From positions 434,001 through 498,000 of the forward strand of contig NZ_CP028913.1 in assembly GCF_003070885.1 (NCBI RefSeq): DNA of 64,000 bases. The letters are read 5' to 3'. Shown in pieces: positions 1 to 7,938 of the stretch (within the stretch, counting starts at the first letter, position 1; every line of letters starts with the position of its first letter). The stretch is from Agromyces badenianii. Lineage in GTDB: Bacteria > Actinomycetota > Actinomycetes > Actinomycetales > Microbacteriaceae. Below the pieces are notes generated by a model that was not told the DNA's origin, searched no databases, and was given only the letters and a program-made list of their open reading frames with translations. The position numbers and the translations under genes were made by a program.

Positions 1-648
1 CTGGCGGTGCGCCGCGACGGCGCGCATGATCGCCAGGTCGTGCGCCGCGACATCCGCCCGCGCCTGCTCGCCGTCGAGACCGAGCAGCAGCAGCGGGCCG
101 AACTCGGCCTGCAGGCGGATCTGCTCGTGCACGAGCCTGGCCGACTGGCTGAGCACGGCCAGCTCGAGGAAGAAGCCGCCCTGATTGGTGCGAGCGGATG
201 CCGCTGCGCCGAAGTCGGCGGCGGCGAGCCAGCTCGTGAGCCGCTCGGCGTCGGAGTCCGAGGCGCGCTCGGCGGCCCGCTCGACGATGCCCGCGAGGAT
301 CACCCCGAAGTACACGGCCATGTCGCTGAGTTCGACCTGGGCGAGGCCGCGCAGTCGCGTCGTGATGAGCGAGCGGTGGTCGGCGTCGTCGGCGACGACG
401 AAGCTGCCGCCGTCGCGGCCCCGGCGGGTCTCGACGAGTCCGGCCTCGCGCAGTATGCCGAGTCCCTCGCGCACGGTGATGAGGGCGACGCCGAAGCGAC
501 GGGCGAGGTCGGGTTCGCTCGGCAGGCGCTCACCCGCGCCGAGCACGATGCCGTCGGTGAGGCGCTGCGCGACCTGCTCGGCTCGGCCTGTGTCGGAGAG
601 CTGGGCGAACACGGCTTCGCGTGCCCCTGGTCCCACCCTCGATTCCAT
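1..648 (-). CDS. GntR/FadR-family transcriptional regulator (partial, C-terminus off window)
   Basis: 216 codons are present, reading from the ATG at 648 off the left edge. The N-terminal winged helix (about residues 20-85) has the GntR signature LPSEPDLARRFGV followed by a VREGLGILREAGLV recognition-helix region and a wing (TRRGRDGGSFV). The rest is helical, matching an FCD-type ligand-binding domain. The family consists of cytoplasmic dimeric DNA-binding proteins that respond to small organic acids. It is divergent from the glutarate operon at 760, so it is the likely local regulator of that operon. The start is supported by a TAGCCT -10 box six bases upstream (leaderless). Ligand and full length cannot be seen. 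Confidence 0.9.
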   Translation of the reverse strand, partial: MESRVGPGAREAVFAQLSDTGRAEQVAQRLTDGIVLGAGERLPSEPDLARRFGVALITVREGLGILREAGLVETRRGRDGGSFVVADDADHRSLITTRLRGLAQVELSDMAVYFGVILAGIVERAAERASDSDAERLTSWLAAADFGAAASARTNQGGFFLELAVLSQSARLVHEQIRLQAEFGPLLLLGLDGEQARADVAAHDLAIMRAVAAHRQ

Positions 649-654
649 GCGTTC

Positions 655-660
655 AGGCTA
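655..660 (-). promoter_or_regulatory. -10 box of leaderless promoter for the GntR gene
   Basis: On the minus strand TAGCCT lies exactly 6 bases before the ATG at 648. That spacing puts transcription start at or next to the A of ATG. No Shine-Dalgarno sequence lies between. Confidence 0.5.
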
Positions 661-700
661 GTCGAGCGGGCGGGCCGGGATGGCGGCGCACGCGGAAATC

Positions 701-718
701 ATTCAAGATAGGATGAAT
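701..718. promoter_or_regulatory. Inverted repeat, candidate GntR operator
   Basis: ATTCA-N8-TGAAT lies between the divergent GntR gene and the CoA-transferase operon. It is an A/T-rich island in a GC-rich intergenic region. Size and place fit a FadR/GntR operator. This is inference only. Confidence 0.4.
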
Positions 719-759
719 CGGAGCGGCGAAGCGGCCGCCGACATGCGAAGGCGGATGGG

Positions 760-1962
760 ATGCACGCGCGGCGTAGCGACGACGAGGCAGCCGTCTCCTC
801 CGGCGCGTCGGCCGGGGTGCTCGCCGGAGTGCGCGTCGCCGACTTCTCGAGGGTGCTCGCCGGCCCCTACGCCACGATGATGCTCGCCGACTTCGGCGCC
901 GACGTCGTGAAGATCGAGTCGCCCGCGGGCGACGACACCCGGCACTGGCGCCCGCCCGTCGACGCGAGCGGCCGGGCCACGTACTTCGGCAGCGTCAACC
1001 GCAACAAACGGTCGGTCGCACTCGACCTGACGGACGCGGCGGGGCTCGCCGAGGCGCGTCGGCTCGCGGCATCCGCAGATGTCGTCATCGAGAACTTCCG
1101 GCCCGGAGTGATGGATCGCTTCGGACTCTCGTACGACGAGGTCCGGGCGTCGAACCCGGGCGTCGTCTACTGCTCGATCACGGGCTTCGGCACGGGGGAG
1201 GGCGCCGCGCTCGCCGGCTACGACCTGCTCGTGCAGGCCGTCGGCGGGCTGATGTCGATCACGGGCGCCCCCGGCGGTGAGCCCGCGAAGGCTGGCGTCG
1301 CGCTCGTCGACGTGCTCACGGGGCAGAACGCGGTGACCGGCATCCTGCTCGCGCTCCGCGAGTGCGAACGCACCGGGCACGGCCAGCGCGTCGAGGTGAA
1401 CCTCTTGCACGGGCTGCTCTCGGCGCTCACGAACCAGGCCGCATCGACGCTCGCGACCGGCACCCCGCCCCCGCGCCTCGGCAACGCGCACCCGAGCATC
1501 GCGCCCTACGCGGTCTTCCACGCGGACGACCGCGAGCTCGTGATCGCCGTGGGCAACGACAAGCAGTTCCGGGCGCTCGCGGGGGTGCTCGGCGTCCCGA
1601 CGCTCGCCGACGACGCGCGGTTCGCGGGCAACGTCGACCGCGTCGCGCATCGCGCCGAGCTCACGGCGCTCATCGAGGAGCGGCTCGCCGGGGCATCCGC
1701 TGCGCACTGGGTCGAGGCGCTCAGCAGCGCCGGCGTGCCCGCGGGCCTCGTGAACGACGTCGCCGAGGCGATCGCGTTCGGCGAGGCGCTCGGCCTCGAG
1801 CCCGTCGCCGAGATCGGGGCAGGCGCCGCCACGAGCCGCACGATCGCGAATCCGATCGGCCTCTCGGCGAGCCCCGCCGTCTACCGCACCCCGCCGCCCG
1901 CGCTCGACGAGCATGCGGGGGCAGACTGGCATCCGACCCCTTCGAAAGGACCGCACCCGTGA
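760..1962 (+). CDS. CaiB/BaiF-family CoA-transferase (probable glutarate CoA-transferase)
   Basis: 400-residue class III CoA-transferase of normal family length. It has the N-terminal signature VRVADFSRVLAGPYATMMLA with GADVVKIE (residues 25-53), RNKRSVALDL (81-90), and the block GYDLLVQA in which Asp155 is the expected acyl-carrying residue. These enzymes move CoA between carboxylic acids in the cytoplasm. The gene overlaps the following glutaryl-CoA dehydrogenase gene by 4 bases (GTGA). Linkage to gcdH is known for glutarate CoA-transferases (SUGCT/C7orf10 type), so glutarate activation to glutaryl-CoA is the likely reaction. Substrate is inferred from context only. The start ATG 760 follows a GAAGGCGG ribosome site. 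Confidence 0.88.
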   Translation: MHARRSDDEAAVSSGASAGVLAGVRVADFSRVLAGPYATMMLADFGADVVKIESPAGDDTRHWRPPVDASGRATYFGSVNRNKRSVALDLTDAAGLAEARRLAASADVVIENFRPGVMDRFGLSYDEVRASNPGVVYCSITGFGTGEGAALAGYDLLVQAVGGLMSITGAPGGEPAKAGVALVDVLTGQNAVTGILLALRECERTGHGQRVEVNLLHGLLSALTNQAASTLATGTPPPRLGNAHPSIAPYAVFHADDRELVIAVGNDKQFRALAGVLGVPTLADDARFAGNVDRVAHRAELTALIEERLAGASAAHWVEALSSAGVPAGLVNDVAEAIAFGEALGLEPVAEIGAGAATSRTIANPIGLSASPAVYRTPPPALDEHAGADWHPTPSKGPHP

Positions 1963-3155
1963 CCCACGCTCCCACGATCGACGCCGTGTTCGACCTCGAC
2001 GCGCTGCTCAGCGCCGAGGAGCGCGAGTGGCAGCAGCGGGCCCGCGCGTTCGCGCAGGAGCGACTGCTGCCGGTCATCGAGGAGGACTTCGAGGCCGGGC
2101 ACTTCCGCCGCGAGTTCGTGAAGGAGCTCGGCGACTCCGGCTTTCTCGGCATGCACCTGCAGGGCTACGGATGCGCCGGCGCCGGCGCCGTCTCGTACGG
2201 CCTCGTGTGCCTCGAGCTCGAGGCCGCCGACTCGGGCTGGCGCACCTTCGTCTCGGTGCAGGGCTCGCTCGCGATGAGCGCGATCCACAAGTACGGCTCG
2301 GAGGAGCAGAAGCAGCAGTGGCTGCCCGGCATGGCCGCGGGCGACCTCGTCGGATGCTTCGCGCTCACCGAGCCGCAGGGCGGCTCGGACCCCGCGGGCA
2401 TGACGACGACCGCGCGCCGCGACGGCGACGGCTGGGTGATCGACGGCGCGAAACGCTGGATCGGCCTCGCGTCGCTCGCCGACGTCGCCGTCGTCTGGGC
2501 GAAGGTCGACGACCCGTCGTTCGCGGGCGGCGACGGCGGGCGCGCGGTGCGCGGGTTCCTCGTGCCGACCTCGACGCCGGGCTTCACGGCGACGCCGATC
2601 GACGGCAAGCTCTCGATGCGCGCCTCGGTGCAGTGCGACGTCGCACTCGAGGGCGTGCGGGTCGGCGACGACGCGATCCTGCCGGGTGCGAAGGGCCTCT
2701 CGGGGCCGTTCGGCTGCCTGAACGAGGCCCGCTACGGCATCGTCTGGGGGGCGATGGGCGCCGCGCGGTCGTGCCTCGAGGCGGCGATCTCGCGTTCGGT
2801 CGACCGCGAGGTGTTCGGCAAGCCGATCGGCGCGAACCAGCTCATCCAGGCGAAGCTCGCCGACATGTTCCTCGAGGTCGAGAAGGGCATCCTCCTCGCC
2901 CTGCACCTCGGCCGGCTCAAGGAGCGCGGCGCGCTCACCCCGGCGCAGATCTCGGTCGGCAAGCTCAACAGCGTGCGCGAGGCCCTCGCGATCGCGCACG
3001 AGGCGCGTGCGATCCTCGGCGGCGACGGCATCACGAACGCGTGGCCGGTCATGCGGCACGCGGCGAACCTCGAGTCGGTGCGCACCTACGAGGGCACCGA
3101 CGAGATCCACCAGTTGATCCTCGGCCGCGAGCTCACGGGATTGAATGCGTTCTGA
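1959..3155 (+). CDS. gcdH: Glutaryl-CoA dehydrogenase
   Basis: 398 residues, the usual size of acyl-CoA dehydrogenases. The FAD-binding block CFALTEPQGGSDPAGM is followed by GAKRWIGLAS, REVFGKPIGANQLIQAKLAD, and the C-terminal TYEGTDEIHQLILGRELTG, where Glu378 is the catalytic base in the position used by glutaryl-CoA dehydrogenases. The reaction is oxidative decarboxylation of glutaryl-CoA to crotonyl-CoA, passing electrons to ETF. The GTG start at 1959 overlaps the upstream stop (GTGA) and has AAAGGA upstream, so translation is coupled to the CoA-transferase. A 20-bp inverted repeat lies 68 bases downstream. Confidence 0.92.
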   Translation: MTHAPTIDAVFDLDALLSAEEREWQQRARAFAQERLLPVIEEDFEAGHFRREFVKELGDSGFLGMHLQGYGCAGAGAVSYGLVCLELEAADSGWRTFVSVQGSLAMSAIHKYGSEEQKQQWLPGMAAGDLVGCFALTEPQGGSDPAGMTTTARRDGDGWVIDGAKRWIGLASLADVAVVWAKVDDPSFAGGDGGRAVRGFLVPTSTPGFTATPIDGKLSMRASVQCDVALEGVRVGDDAILPGAKGLSGPFGCLNEARYGIVWGAMGAARSCLEAAISRSVDREVFGKPIGANQLIQAKLADMFLEVEKGILLALHLGRLKERGALTPAQISVGKLNSVREALAIAHEARAILGGDGITNAWPVMRHAANLESVRTYEGTDEIHQLILGRELTGLNAF

Positions 3156-3223
3156 AGCCGTTCCCGCTCTCGACGTCCTTCCCGAGTCTCGACTCGCCCC
3201 GACTCTCGGTCTCAATTACGAGT

Positions 3224-3279
3224 CGATCCGTCGATCTTCGCCCTTCGATGGCGCGCATGGGGCGAAGATCGACGGATCG
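3224..3279. repeat. Perfect 20-bp inverted repeat (stem-loop) between gcdH and aldehyde dehydrogenase
   Basis: CGATCCGTCGATCTTCGCCC (3224-3243) is exactly complementary to 3260-3279, with a 16-base loop. There is no T run after it. It can act as a transcription block or mRNA stabiliser after gcdH, or as a site of another kind. Confidence 0.7.
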
Positions 3280-3344
3280 CGGGTGGTGGGACTCTGATGG
3301 ACGGGTGGGGTTCCGAATGAACGGCGCCGACGTGGGAGGACGAC

Positions 3345-4880
3345 ATGGCTGAGACGAACAGGGCAGCGGATGCCGCGGGCATCGCGCCGCGCGATGAGGC
3401 GCGACGCGCCGACGACCCGATCGTGACGGATGCCGCGACCGACGTCGACATCGCGGTGCGGCTCGCCGCGGCATCCGGCTTCGAGCGCTCGCTACGCGCC
3501 GACCGCGCTCGCTGGCTGACCGCGCTCGCGGAGGCCCTCGAGGCGCACCGCCAGGAGCTCGTCGCCCTCGCCGCCGAGGAGACGCAGCTCAGCGCGGCAC
3601 GCCTGACCGGCGAGGTGACGCGCACCGTCTCCCAGCTCCGGTTCTTCGCGGGCGTCGCCGTCGAGGGCTCCTACGTCGAGGCGACGCTCGACTCCCCAGA
3701 CGACTCCCTCACCCCGCCGCGCCCCGATCTGCGGCGCATGCTCCGCCCGCTCGGAGTCGTCGCGGTCTTTGCGGCCTCGAACTTCCCGTTCGCGTTCTCG
3801 GTGCTCGGCACCGACACCGCCTCGGCGCTCGCCGCGGGCTGCCCGGTCGTGGTGAAGGCGCATCCCGGGCATCCGCGGCTGTCGCGGCGGGTCGCCGAAC
3901 TCGGCCGCGCGGCTCTCGCGGCGGTGGGCGCCCCGGCGTCGGCGCTCGCCCTGGTCGACGGGTTCGACGCGGGCGCCGAGCTCGTGCGGCATCCGCTCGT
4001 CTCGGCCGTCGGGTTCACCGGCTCGACCCGCGGCGGGCGAGCGCTCTTCGACCTCGCCGCGGCTCGGCCGGCACCGATCCCGTTCTACGGCGAACTCGGC
4101 TCGATCAACCCCGTCGTGGTGACCGCGGCAGCGGCGGCAGCGGATGCCTCGGGCATCGCGTCGGGCCTCGCCGGCTCGTTCACCCGCGACGGCGGCCAGT
4201 ACTGCACGAAGCCCGGGCTCGTGTTCGTGCCCGAGGTCGCGGGCTTCGAGGCCGCCCTCGTCGGCGCGCTCGCCGAGGCGCCGAGCCAGGCGCTGCTCAC
4301 CGACGGCATCGCGAGCGCCTTCGACGCGGGGTCGGCGGCGCTCGTCGCGCGCGATGACGTCGAACTCGTCTTCGCAGGCGAGCGGGCCCCGGATGCCGCG
4401 GTAGTCGCGGCTCCCGTCGTCGTCGCGACGTCGATCGAGGCCTTCACGGCCGCCCGGGAGGTGTTCCTCGAGGAGTGCTTCGGGCCGCTCACCGTGCTCG
4501 TGCGCTACGCCGACGAGGGCGCGCTCGCCGTGGCGCTCGCGGCGATCGAGGGCTCCCTGACCGGCACGATCCAGCACGCGCCGGGCGAGGACGTGGCCGA
4601 GCTGACGGCCGCGCTCGGCCGTGTGGCCGGCCGCGTCGTGTTCAACGGCTGGCCGACGGGCGTCGCCATCGCGTGGGCGCAGCATCACGGCGGCTCGTGG
4701 CCGGCGACCACCGCGTCGGTGCACAGCTCGGTGGGCGCGACCGCGATCCGGCGCTGGCTCACGCCCATCGCCTACCAGGACGCACCGGCCGGAGTGCTGC
4801 CGCCCGAACTCGCCGACGGCAACCCGCTCGGCATCCCGCGCCGCGAAGACGGCCTGCTCGTCACCGGGCCGACCGGGTAG
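3345..4880 (+). CDS. Aldehyde dehydrogenase, 2,5-dioxovalerate (alpha-ketoglutaric semialdehyde) type
   Basis: 511 residues. The blocks VVAVFAASNFPFAFSVLGTD, GCPVVVKAHPGHP, VGFTGSTRGGRALF, FYGELGSINPVVV and RDGGQYCTKPGLVF are those of the NAD(P)-dependent ketoglutaric-semialdehyde dehydrogenase family. The catalytic Glu is in GELGS and the Cys in GQYCTKPG. Members oxidise 2,5-dioxopentanoate to 2-oxoglutarate in sugar-acid or amino-acid breakdown. Placement 190 bases after gcdH suggests a C5 semialdehyde substrate, possibly glutarate semialdehyde, but this is inference. The ATG start follows GGGAGGA at 3334-3340. It can be transcribed separately from gcdH because a stem-loop intervenes. Confidence 0.85.
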   Translation: MAETNRAADAAGIAPRDEARRADDPIVTDAATDVDIAVRLAAASGFERSLRADRARWLTALAEALEAHRQELVALAAEETQLSAARLTGEVTRTVSQLRFFAGVAVEGSYVEATLDSPDDSLTPPRPDLRRMLRPLGVVAVFAASNFPFAFSVLGTDTASALAAGCPVVVKAHPGHPRLSRRVAELGRAALAAVGAPASALALVDGFDAGAELVRHPLVSAVGFTGSTRGGRALFDLAAARPAPIPFYGELGSINPVVVTAAAAAADASGIASGLAGSFTRDGGQYCTKPGLVFVPEVAGFEAALVGALAEAPSQALLTDGIASAFDAGSAALVARDDVELVFAGERAPDAAVVAAPVVVATSIEAFTAAREVFLEECFGPLTVLVRYADEGALAVALAAIEGSLTGTIQHAPGEDVAELTAALGRVAGRVVFNGWPTGVAIAWAQHHGGSWPATTASVHSSVGATAIRRWLTPIAYQDAPAGVLPPELADGNPLGIPRREDGLLVTGPTG

Positions 4881-4896
4881 CCGGGCTCAGTACACG

Positions 4897-4930
4897 ATGA
4901 AGGGGCGGCCCGCACGGGCCGCCCCTTCAT
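4897..4930. terminator. Bidirectional terminator-like hairpin
   Basis: Perfect 16-bp stem ATGAAGGGGCGGCCCG / CGGGCCGCCCCTTCAT with a tiny loop, between the convergent aldehyde dehydrogenase (+) and small membrane protein (-). It ends in AAG/CTT rather than a long U tract. Confidence 0.7.
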
Positions 4931-4948
4931 GTGAATGCCTCAGAACGC

Positions 4949-5278
4949 TCAGTTGATGCCGGGGATGACGAGCCAGCGGTTGACGAGGATCAGCCACACG
5001 GCGACGAGCACGATCGCGGCGATCGTCAGCGACACTCCGGTGCGGCCGCGGGTGATGAGGGCGACCACCAGCACTACGAGCGTCGCGATGCCGAGCACGA
5101 TCGAACCGAACGGGATACCCGGCAGGAACAGCGACAACACGAACAGTGCGGCGACGATCACCTCGATGATGCCGACGACCGTCGAGCCGCCGCGGCCGCG
5201 CAGCCGCCGGATGCCGTCGATGAGGGCGAGGGCGCCGCCGATGAGGGCGATGAAGAGGAGCCAGGACAGGGTGATCAC
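4949..5278 (-). CDS. Small four-helix membrane protein of unknown function
   Basis: 109 residues, GTG start, with four hydrophobic segments at about residues 3-22, 32-54, 58-75 and 83-99 and short basic loops (RRLRGRGG, TRGRTG). No enzyme or transport motif is visible. A GGAAGGA ribosome site lies rather far upstream of the GTG. It faces the aldehyde dehydrogenase gene and is divergent from the amino-acid ABC importer. Family not recognised. Confidence 0.65.
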   Translation of the reverse strand: MITLSWLLFIALIGGALALIDGIRRLRGRGGSTVVGIIEVIVAALFVLSLFLPGIPFGSIVLGIATLVVLVVALITRGRTGVSLTIAAIVLVAVWLILVNRWLVIPGIN

Positions 5279-5406
5279 GGCTGGGGGAGTCCTTCCGATC
5301 GGTGTGGGTGCACCACGGCGACGGAGCGGGTCTCCATCGCCGCGGCCAGCCTATCGACGGCAACACCGGGAGCGGGAGGGCTTGCGCGAGGCGCCTTCGG
5401 CACGGT

Positions 5407-5502
5407 ATGCCGCGAACGGCATGCAACCGGGGCCCGGCGAATCCGCCGGCTCCGGAATGAAGCGCGGGGTAACTCCGTTCTCATCACGGGCGGGCCCGTG
5501 AT
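5407..5502 (+). other. Structured leader upstream of the amino-acid ABC operon
   Basis: Three perfect stem-loops follow each other: ATGCCG-CGAA-CGGCAT (5407-5422), CCGGCG-AATC-CGCCGG (5434-5449) and ATCACGGGC-GG-GCCCGTGAT (5483-5502). They sit in the 287-base region before the TTG start of the binding-protein gene. A cis-regulatory RNA is possible. I do not recognise a known riboswitch core. The rest of 5279-5565 shows nothing else. Confidence 0.4.
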
Positions 5503-5565
5503 GGACTCGACCCGGCGCACACGACGTCGCCGCACAGCCGCACCTCCCCACGAACGGAGCTTCAC

Positions 5566-6384
5566 TTGTCTCGTACACCCCGGGTTCGCACCCTGCTCGG
5601 CCTCGCCGCGGCATCCGTCACGGTCGTCGCCCTCGCCGCCTGCTCGAGCGGGGCTCCGGCCTCGAGCGACGCCGCGGCCGAGGACGAGTACGGGCTCGTG
5701 AAGGCCGGGACGCTCACGGTCGCGACCGAGGGCACGTACCGTCCGTTCAGCTTCCACGACGGCGGCGCGGGCGAGCTCGTGGGCTACGACGTCGAGGTCG
5801 CCGAGGCGGTCGCCGAGAAGCTCGGCCTCGAGATCGAGTTCCAGGAGACCCAGTGGGATGCGATCTTCGCCGGTCTCGACGCGGGGCGCTTCGACGTCAT
5901 CGCGAACCAGGTGTCGATCAACCCCGAGCGCGAGGAGCAGTACCTCTTCAGTGAGGCGTACACGGTCTCGCCGGGCGTCATCGTCGTCAAGGAGGGTGAC
6001 ACCTCGATCTCGGGATTCGGCGACCTCGCCGGCAAGACGACCGCTCAGTCGCTCACGAGCAACTGGTACACCCTCGCCCAGGAGTCGGGCGCGAACGTCG
6101 AGGCCGTCGAGGGGTGGGCCCAGGCCGTCGCACTGCTCCAGCAGGGCCGCGTCGACGCGACCATCAACGACAAGCTCACCTACCTCGACGACGTGAAGAC
6201 CAACGGCCAGTCGGGCATCGAGGTCGCCGCGGAGACCGACGACCCCTCGCTCAGCGCGCTCGCCTTCACGAAGGACAAGACCGACCTCGCCGCCGCGGTC
6301 GACGCCGCGCTCGCCGAGCTCCGCGCCGAGGGCGTGCTCGCCGAGCTCGGCGAAAAGTACTTCGGCGAAGACGTCTCCGAGTAG
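5566..6384 (+). CDS. Amino-acid ABC transporter substrate-binding lipoprotein (cystine/polar amino acid type)
   Basis: 272 residues. The signal peptide ends in a lipobox (VALAAC, Cys26), so the mature protein is anchored outside the membrane. The SBP_bac_3 fold shows GTLTVATEGTYRPFSFHD, GYDVEVAEAVAEKLGLEIEF, WDAIFAGLDAGRFDVIANQV and GKTTAQSLTSNWYTLA. This layout resembles cystine-binding FliY/TcyA proteins. The TTG start at 5566 is supported by CGGAG seven bases upstream and by the signal peptide beginning there. It is the first gene of a three-gene importer operon with the permease and ATPase that follow. Confidence 0.9.
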   Translation: MSRTPRVRTLLGLAAASVTVVALAACSSGAPASSDAAAEDEYGLVKAGTLTVATEGTYRPFSFHDGGAGELVGYDVEVAEAVAEKLGLEIEFQETQWDAIFAGLDAGRFDVIANQVSINPEREEQYLFSEAYTVSPGVIVVKEGDTSISGFGDLAGKTTAQSLTSNWYTLAQESGANVEAVEGWAQAVALLQQGRVDATINDKLTYLDDVKTNGQSGIEVAAETDDPSLSALAFTKDKTDLAAAVDAALAELRAEGVLAELGEKYFGEDVSE

Positions 6385-6417
6385 CGTCGTCCTGCAACGG
6401 ACGAAGGCGGTGAGGCG

Positions 6418-7080
6418 TTGAGCGGCTGGCAGCTGTTCCTCGAATCCTTCTGGCCGATCGTGTGGGGCGGGGTGAGCGGCACCATCCCGCTCGCCCTCGC
6501 CTCCTTCGCGATCGGCCTCGTGCTCGCGCTCGGCGTGGCACTCATGAGGCTGTCGACCAACCGCGTGCTCTCGAACGTCGCGCGGTTCTACATCTCGGTG
6601 ATCCGCGGTACGCCGCTGCTCGTGCAGCTCTTCGTGATCTTCTACGGGCTGCCCTCCCTCGGCCTCACCATCGACCCGTGGCCGAGCGCGATCATCGCGT
6701 TCTCGCTCAACGTCGGCGGCTACGCCGCCGAGGTGATCCGGGCCGCGATCCTCTCGGTGCCGAAGGGGCAGTGGGAGGCCGGGTACACGATCGGCATGTC
6801 GCACGCCACGACACTGCGCCGAGTCATCCTGCCGCAGGCCGCTCGGGTGTCGGTGCCGCCGCTCTCGAACACCTTCATCTCGCTCGTGAAGGACACCTCG
6901 CTCGCCTCGCTCATCCTCGTGACCGAGTTGTTCCGCGTCGCGCAGCAGATCGCCGCGTTCAGTCAGGAGTTCATGCTGCTCTACCTCGAGGCTGCGCTCG
7001 TCTACTGGCTCTTCTGCCTCGTGCTCTCGAGCGGGCAGGGCCTTCTGGAGAAGAGGTTGGATCGCTATGTCGCACACTGA
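6418..7080 (+). CDS. Amino-acid ABC transporter permease
   Basis: 220 residues with about five membrane helices and the His/Glu/Gln-type permease signature: the N-terminal block [20 protein letters not shown] and the ATPase-contact loop [20 protein letters not shown]. It acts as a homodimer with the ATPase encoded next. TTG start at 6418 with GAAGGCGGTGAGG upstream; the 33-base gap from the binding-protein gene and the 14-base overlap with the ATPase gene indicate one operon. Confidence 0.9.
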   Translation: MSGWQLFLESFWPIVWGGVSGTIPLALASFAIGLVLALGVALMRLSTNRVLSNVARFYISVIRGTPLLVQLFVIFYGLPSLGLTIDPWPSAIIAFSLNVGGYAAEVIRAAILSVPKGQWEAGYTIGMSHATTLRRVILPQAARVSVPPLSNTFISLVKDTSLASLILVTELFRVAQQIAAFSQEFMLLYLEAALVYWLFCLVLSSGQGLLEKRLDRYVAH

Positions 7081-7867
7081 CCCGCTCGCCCCGGCGGGGG
7101 AGCCCGACGACACGGTGCTGCTCGCGTCGCGGGGCATCCGCAAGTCGTTCGGCGACAACGAGGTGCTGCGCTCGATCGACCTCGAAGTGCGGCGCGGCGA
7201 GGTCGTCGTGCTCATCGGCCCGAGCGGCTCGGGCAAGACCACGGTGCTTCGCTCGCTGAACGGACTCGAGACGCCCGACGGCGGCACGATCGACTTCGCG
7301 GGCGGTCCGTCGCTCGACTTCGCCGAGCCGGTCTCGAAGGCCCAGCGTTTCGCACTGCGCGACCGCTCGGCGATGGTCTTCCAGCAGCACAACCTGTTCC
7401 CGCACATGACGGTCATCGAGAACGTCATCGAGGGGCCGGTGCGTGTGCAACGCGTGCCGAAGGCGCGGGCGATCGCCGAGGCATCCGCTCTGCTCGACCG
7501 CGTCGGACTCGCCGAGAAGCGCGACGCGTACCCGTTCGAGCTCTCGGGCGGGCAGCAGCAGCGGGTCGGCATCGTGCGCGCCCTCGCGCTGAAGCCGCAG
7601 TTGCTGCTCTTCGACGAACCGACGAGCGCACTCGACCCCGAGCTCGTGGGCGAGGTGCTGCAGGTCATCAAGGAGCTCGCCGACGAGGGCTGGACCATGG
7701 TCGTCGTCACCCACGAGCTGAGCTTCGCGCGGCAGGCCGCCGACGAGGTGCTCTTCATGGACGACGGCGTCGTCGTCGAACGCGGTGCGCCGGGCGCGAT
7801 CTTCACGAACCCGACGCACGAGCGCACCCGCCGGTTCCTCGATCGGATTCTTCGGCCGCTCGACTGA
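7067..7867 (+). CDS. Amino-acid ABC transporter ATP-binding protein
   Basis: 266 residues. Walker A is GPSGSGKTT (about residues 54-62), Q-loop region [14 protein letters not shown], signature LSGGQQQRV, Walker [14 protein letters not shown] and switch His in VVVTHEL. This is the polar amino-acid (GlnQ/TcyN-like) class. The gene overlaps the permease gene by 14 bases and has GAAGAGG upstream of its ATG. It completes the importer encoded at 5566-7867. Confidence 0.93.
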   Translation: MSHTDPLAPAGEPDDTVLLASRGIRKSFGDNEVLRSIDLEVRRGEVVVLIGPSGSGKTTVLRSLNGLETPDGGTIDFAGGPSLDFAEPVSKAQRFALRDRSAMVFQQHNLFPHMTVIENVIEGPVRVQRVPKARAIAEASALLDRVGLAEKRDAYPFELSGGQQQRVGIVRALALKPQLLLFDEPTSALDPELVGEVLQVIKELADEGWTMVVVTHELSFARQAADEVLFMDDGVVVERGAPGAIFTNPTHERTRRFLDRILRPLD

Positions 7868-7871
7868 GGCG

Positions 7872-7892
7872 GCGCGCATCTCGGGTGCGCGC
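7872..7892 (+). terminator. GC-rich hairpin after the ABC operon
   Basis: GCGCGCA-N7-TGCGCGC, starting 4 bases after the ATPase stop. No T run. Likely a weak terminator or 3' stabiliser. Confidence 0.4.
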
Positions 7893-7926
7893 GCCGACGC
7901 TCGGCTCCTCGACCCGTGCGGGCGGC

Positions 7927-7932
7927 TAGCGT
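7927..7932 (+). promoter_or_regulatory. -10 box of leaderless promoter
   Basis: TAGCGT followed by exactly 6 bases and then the ATG at 7939. No Shine-Dalgarno sequence is present. Confidence 0.5.
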
Positions 7933-7938
7933 TGAAGC

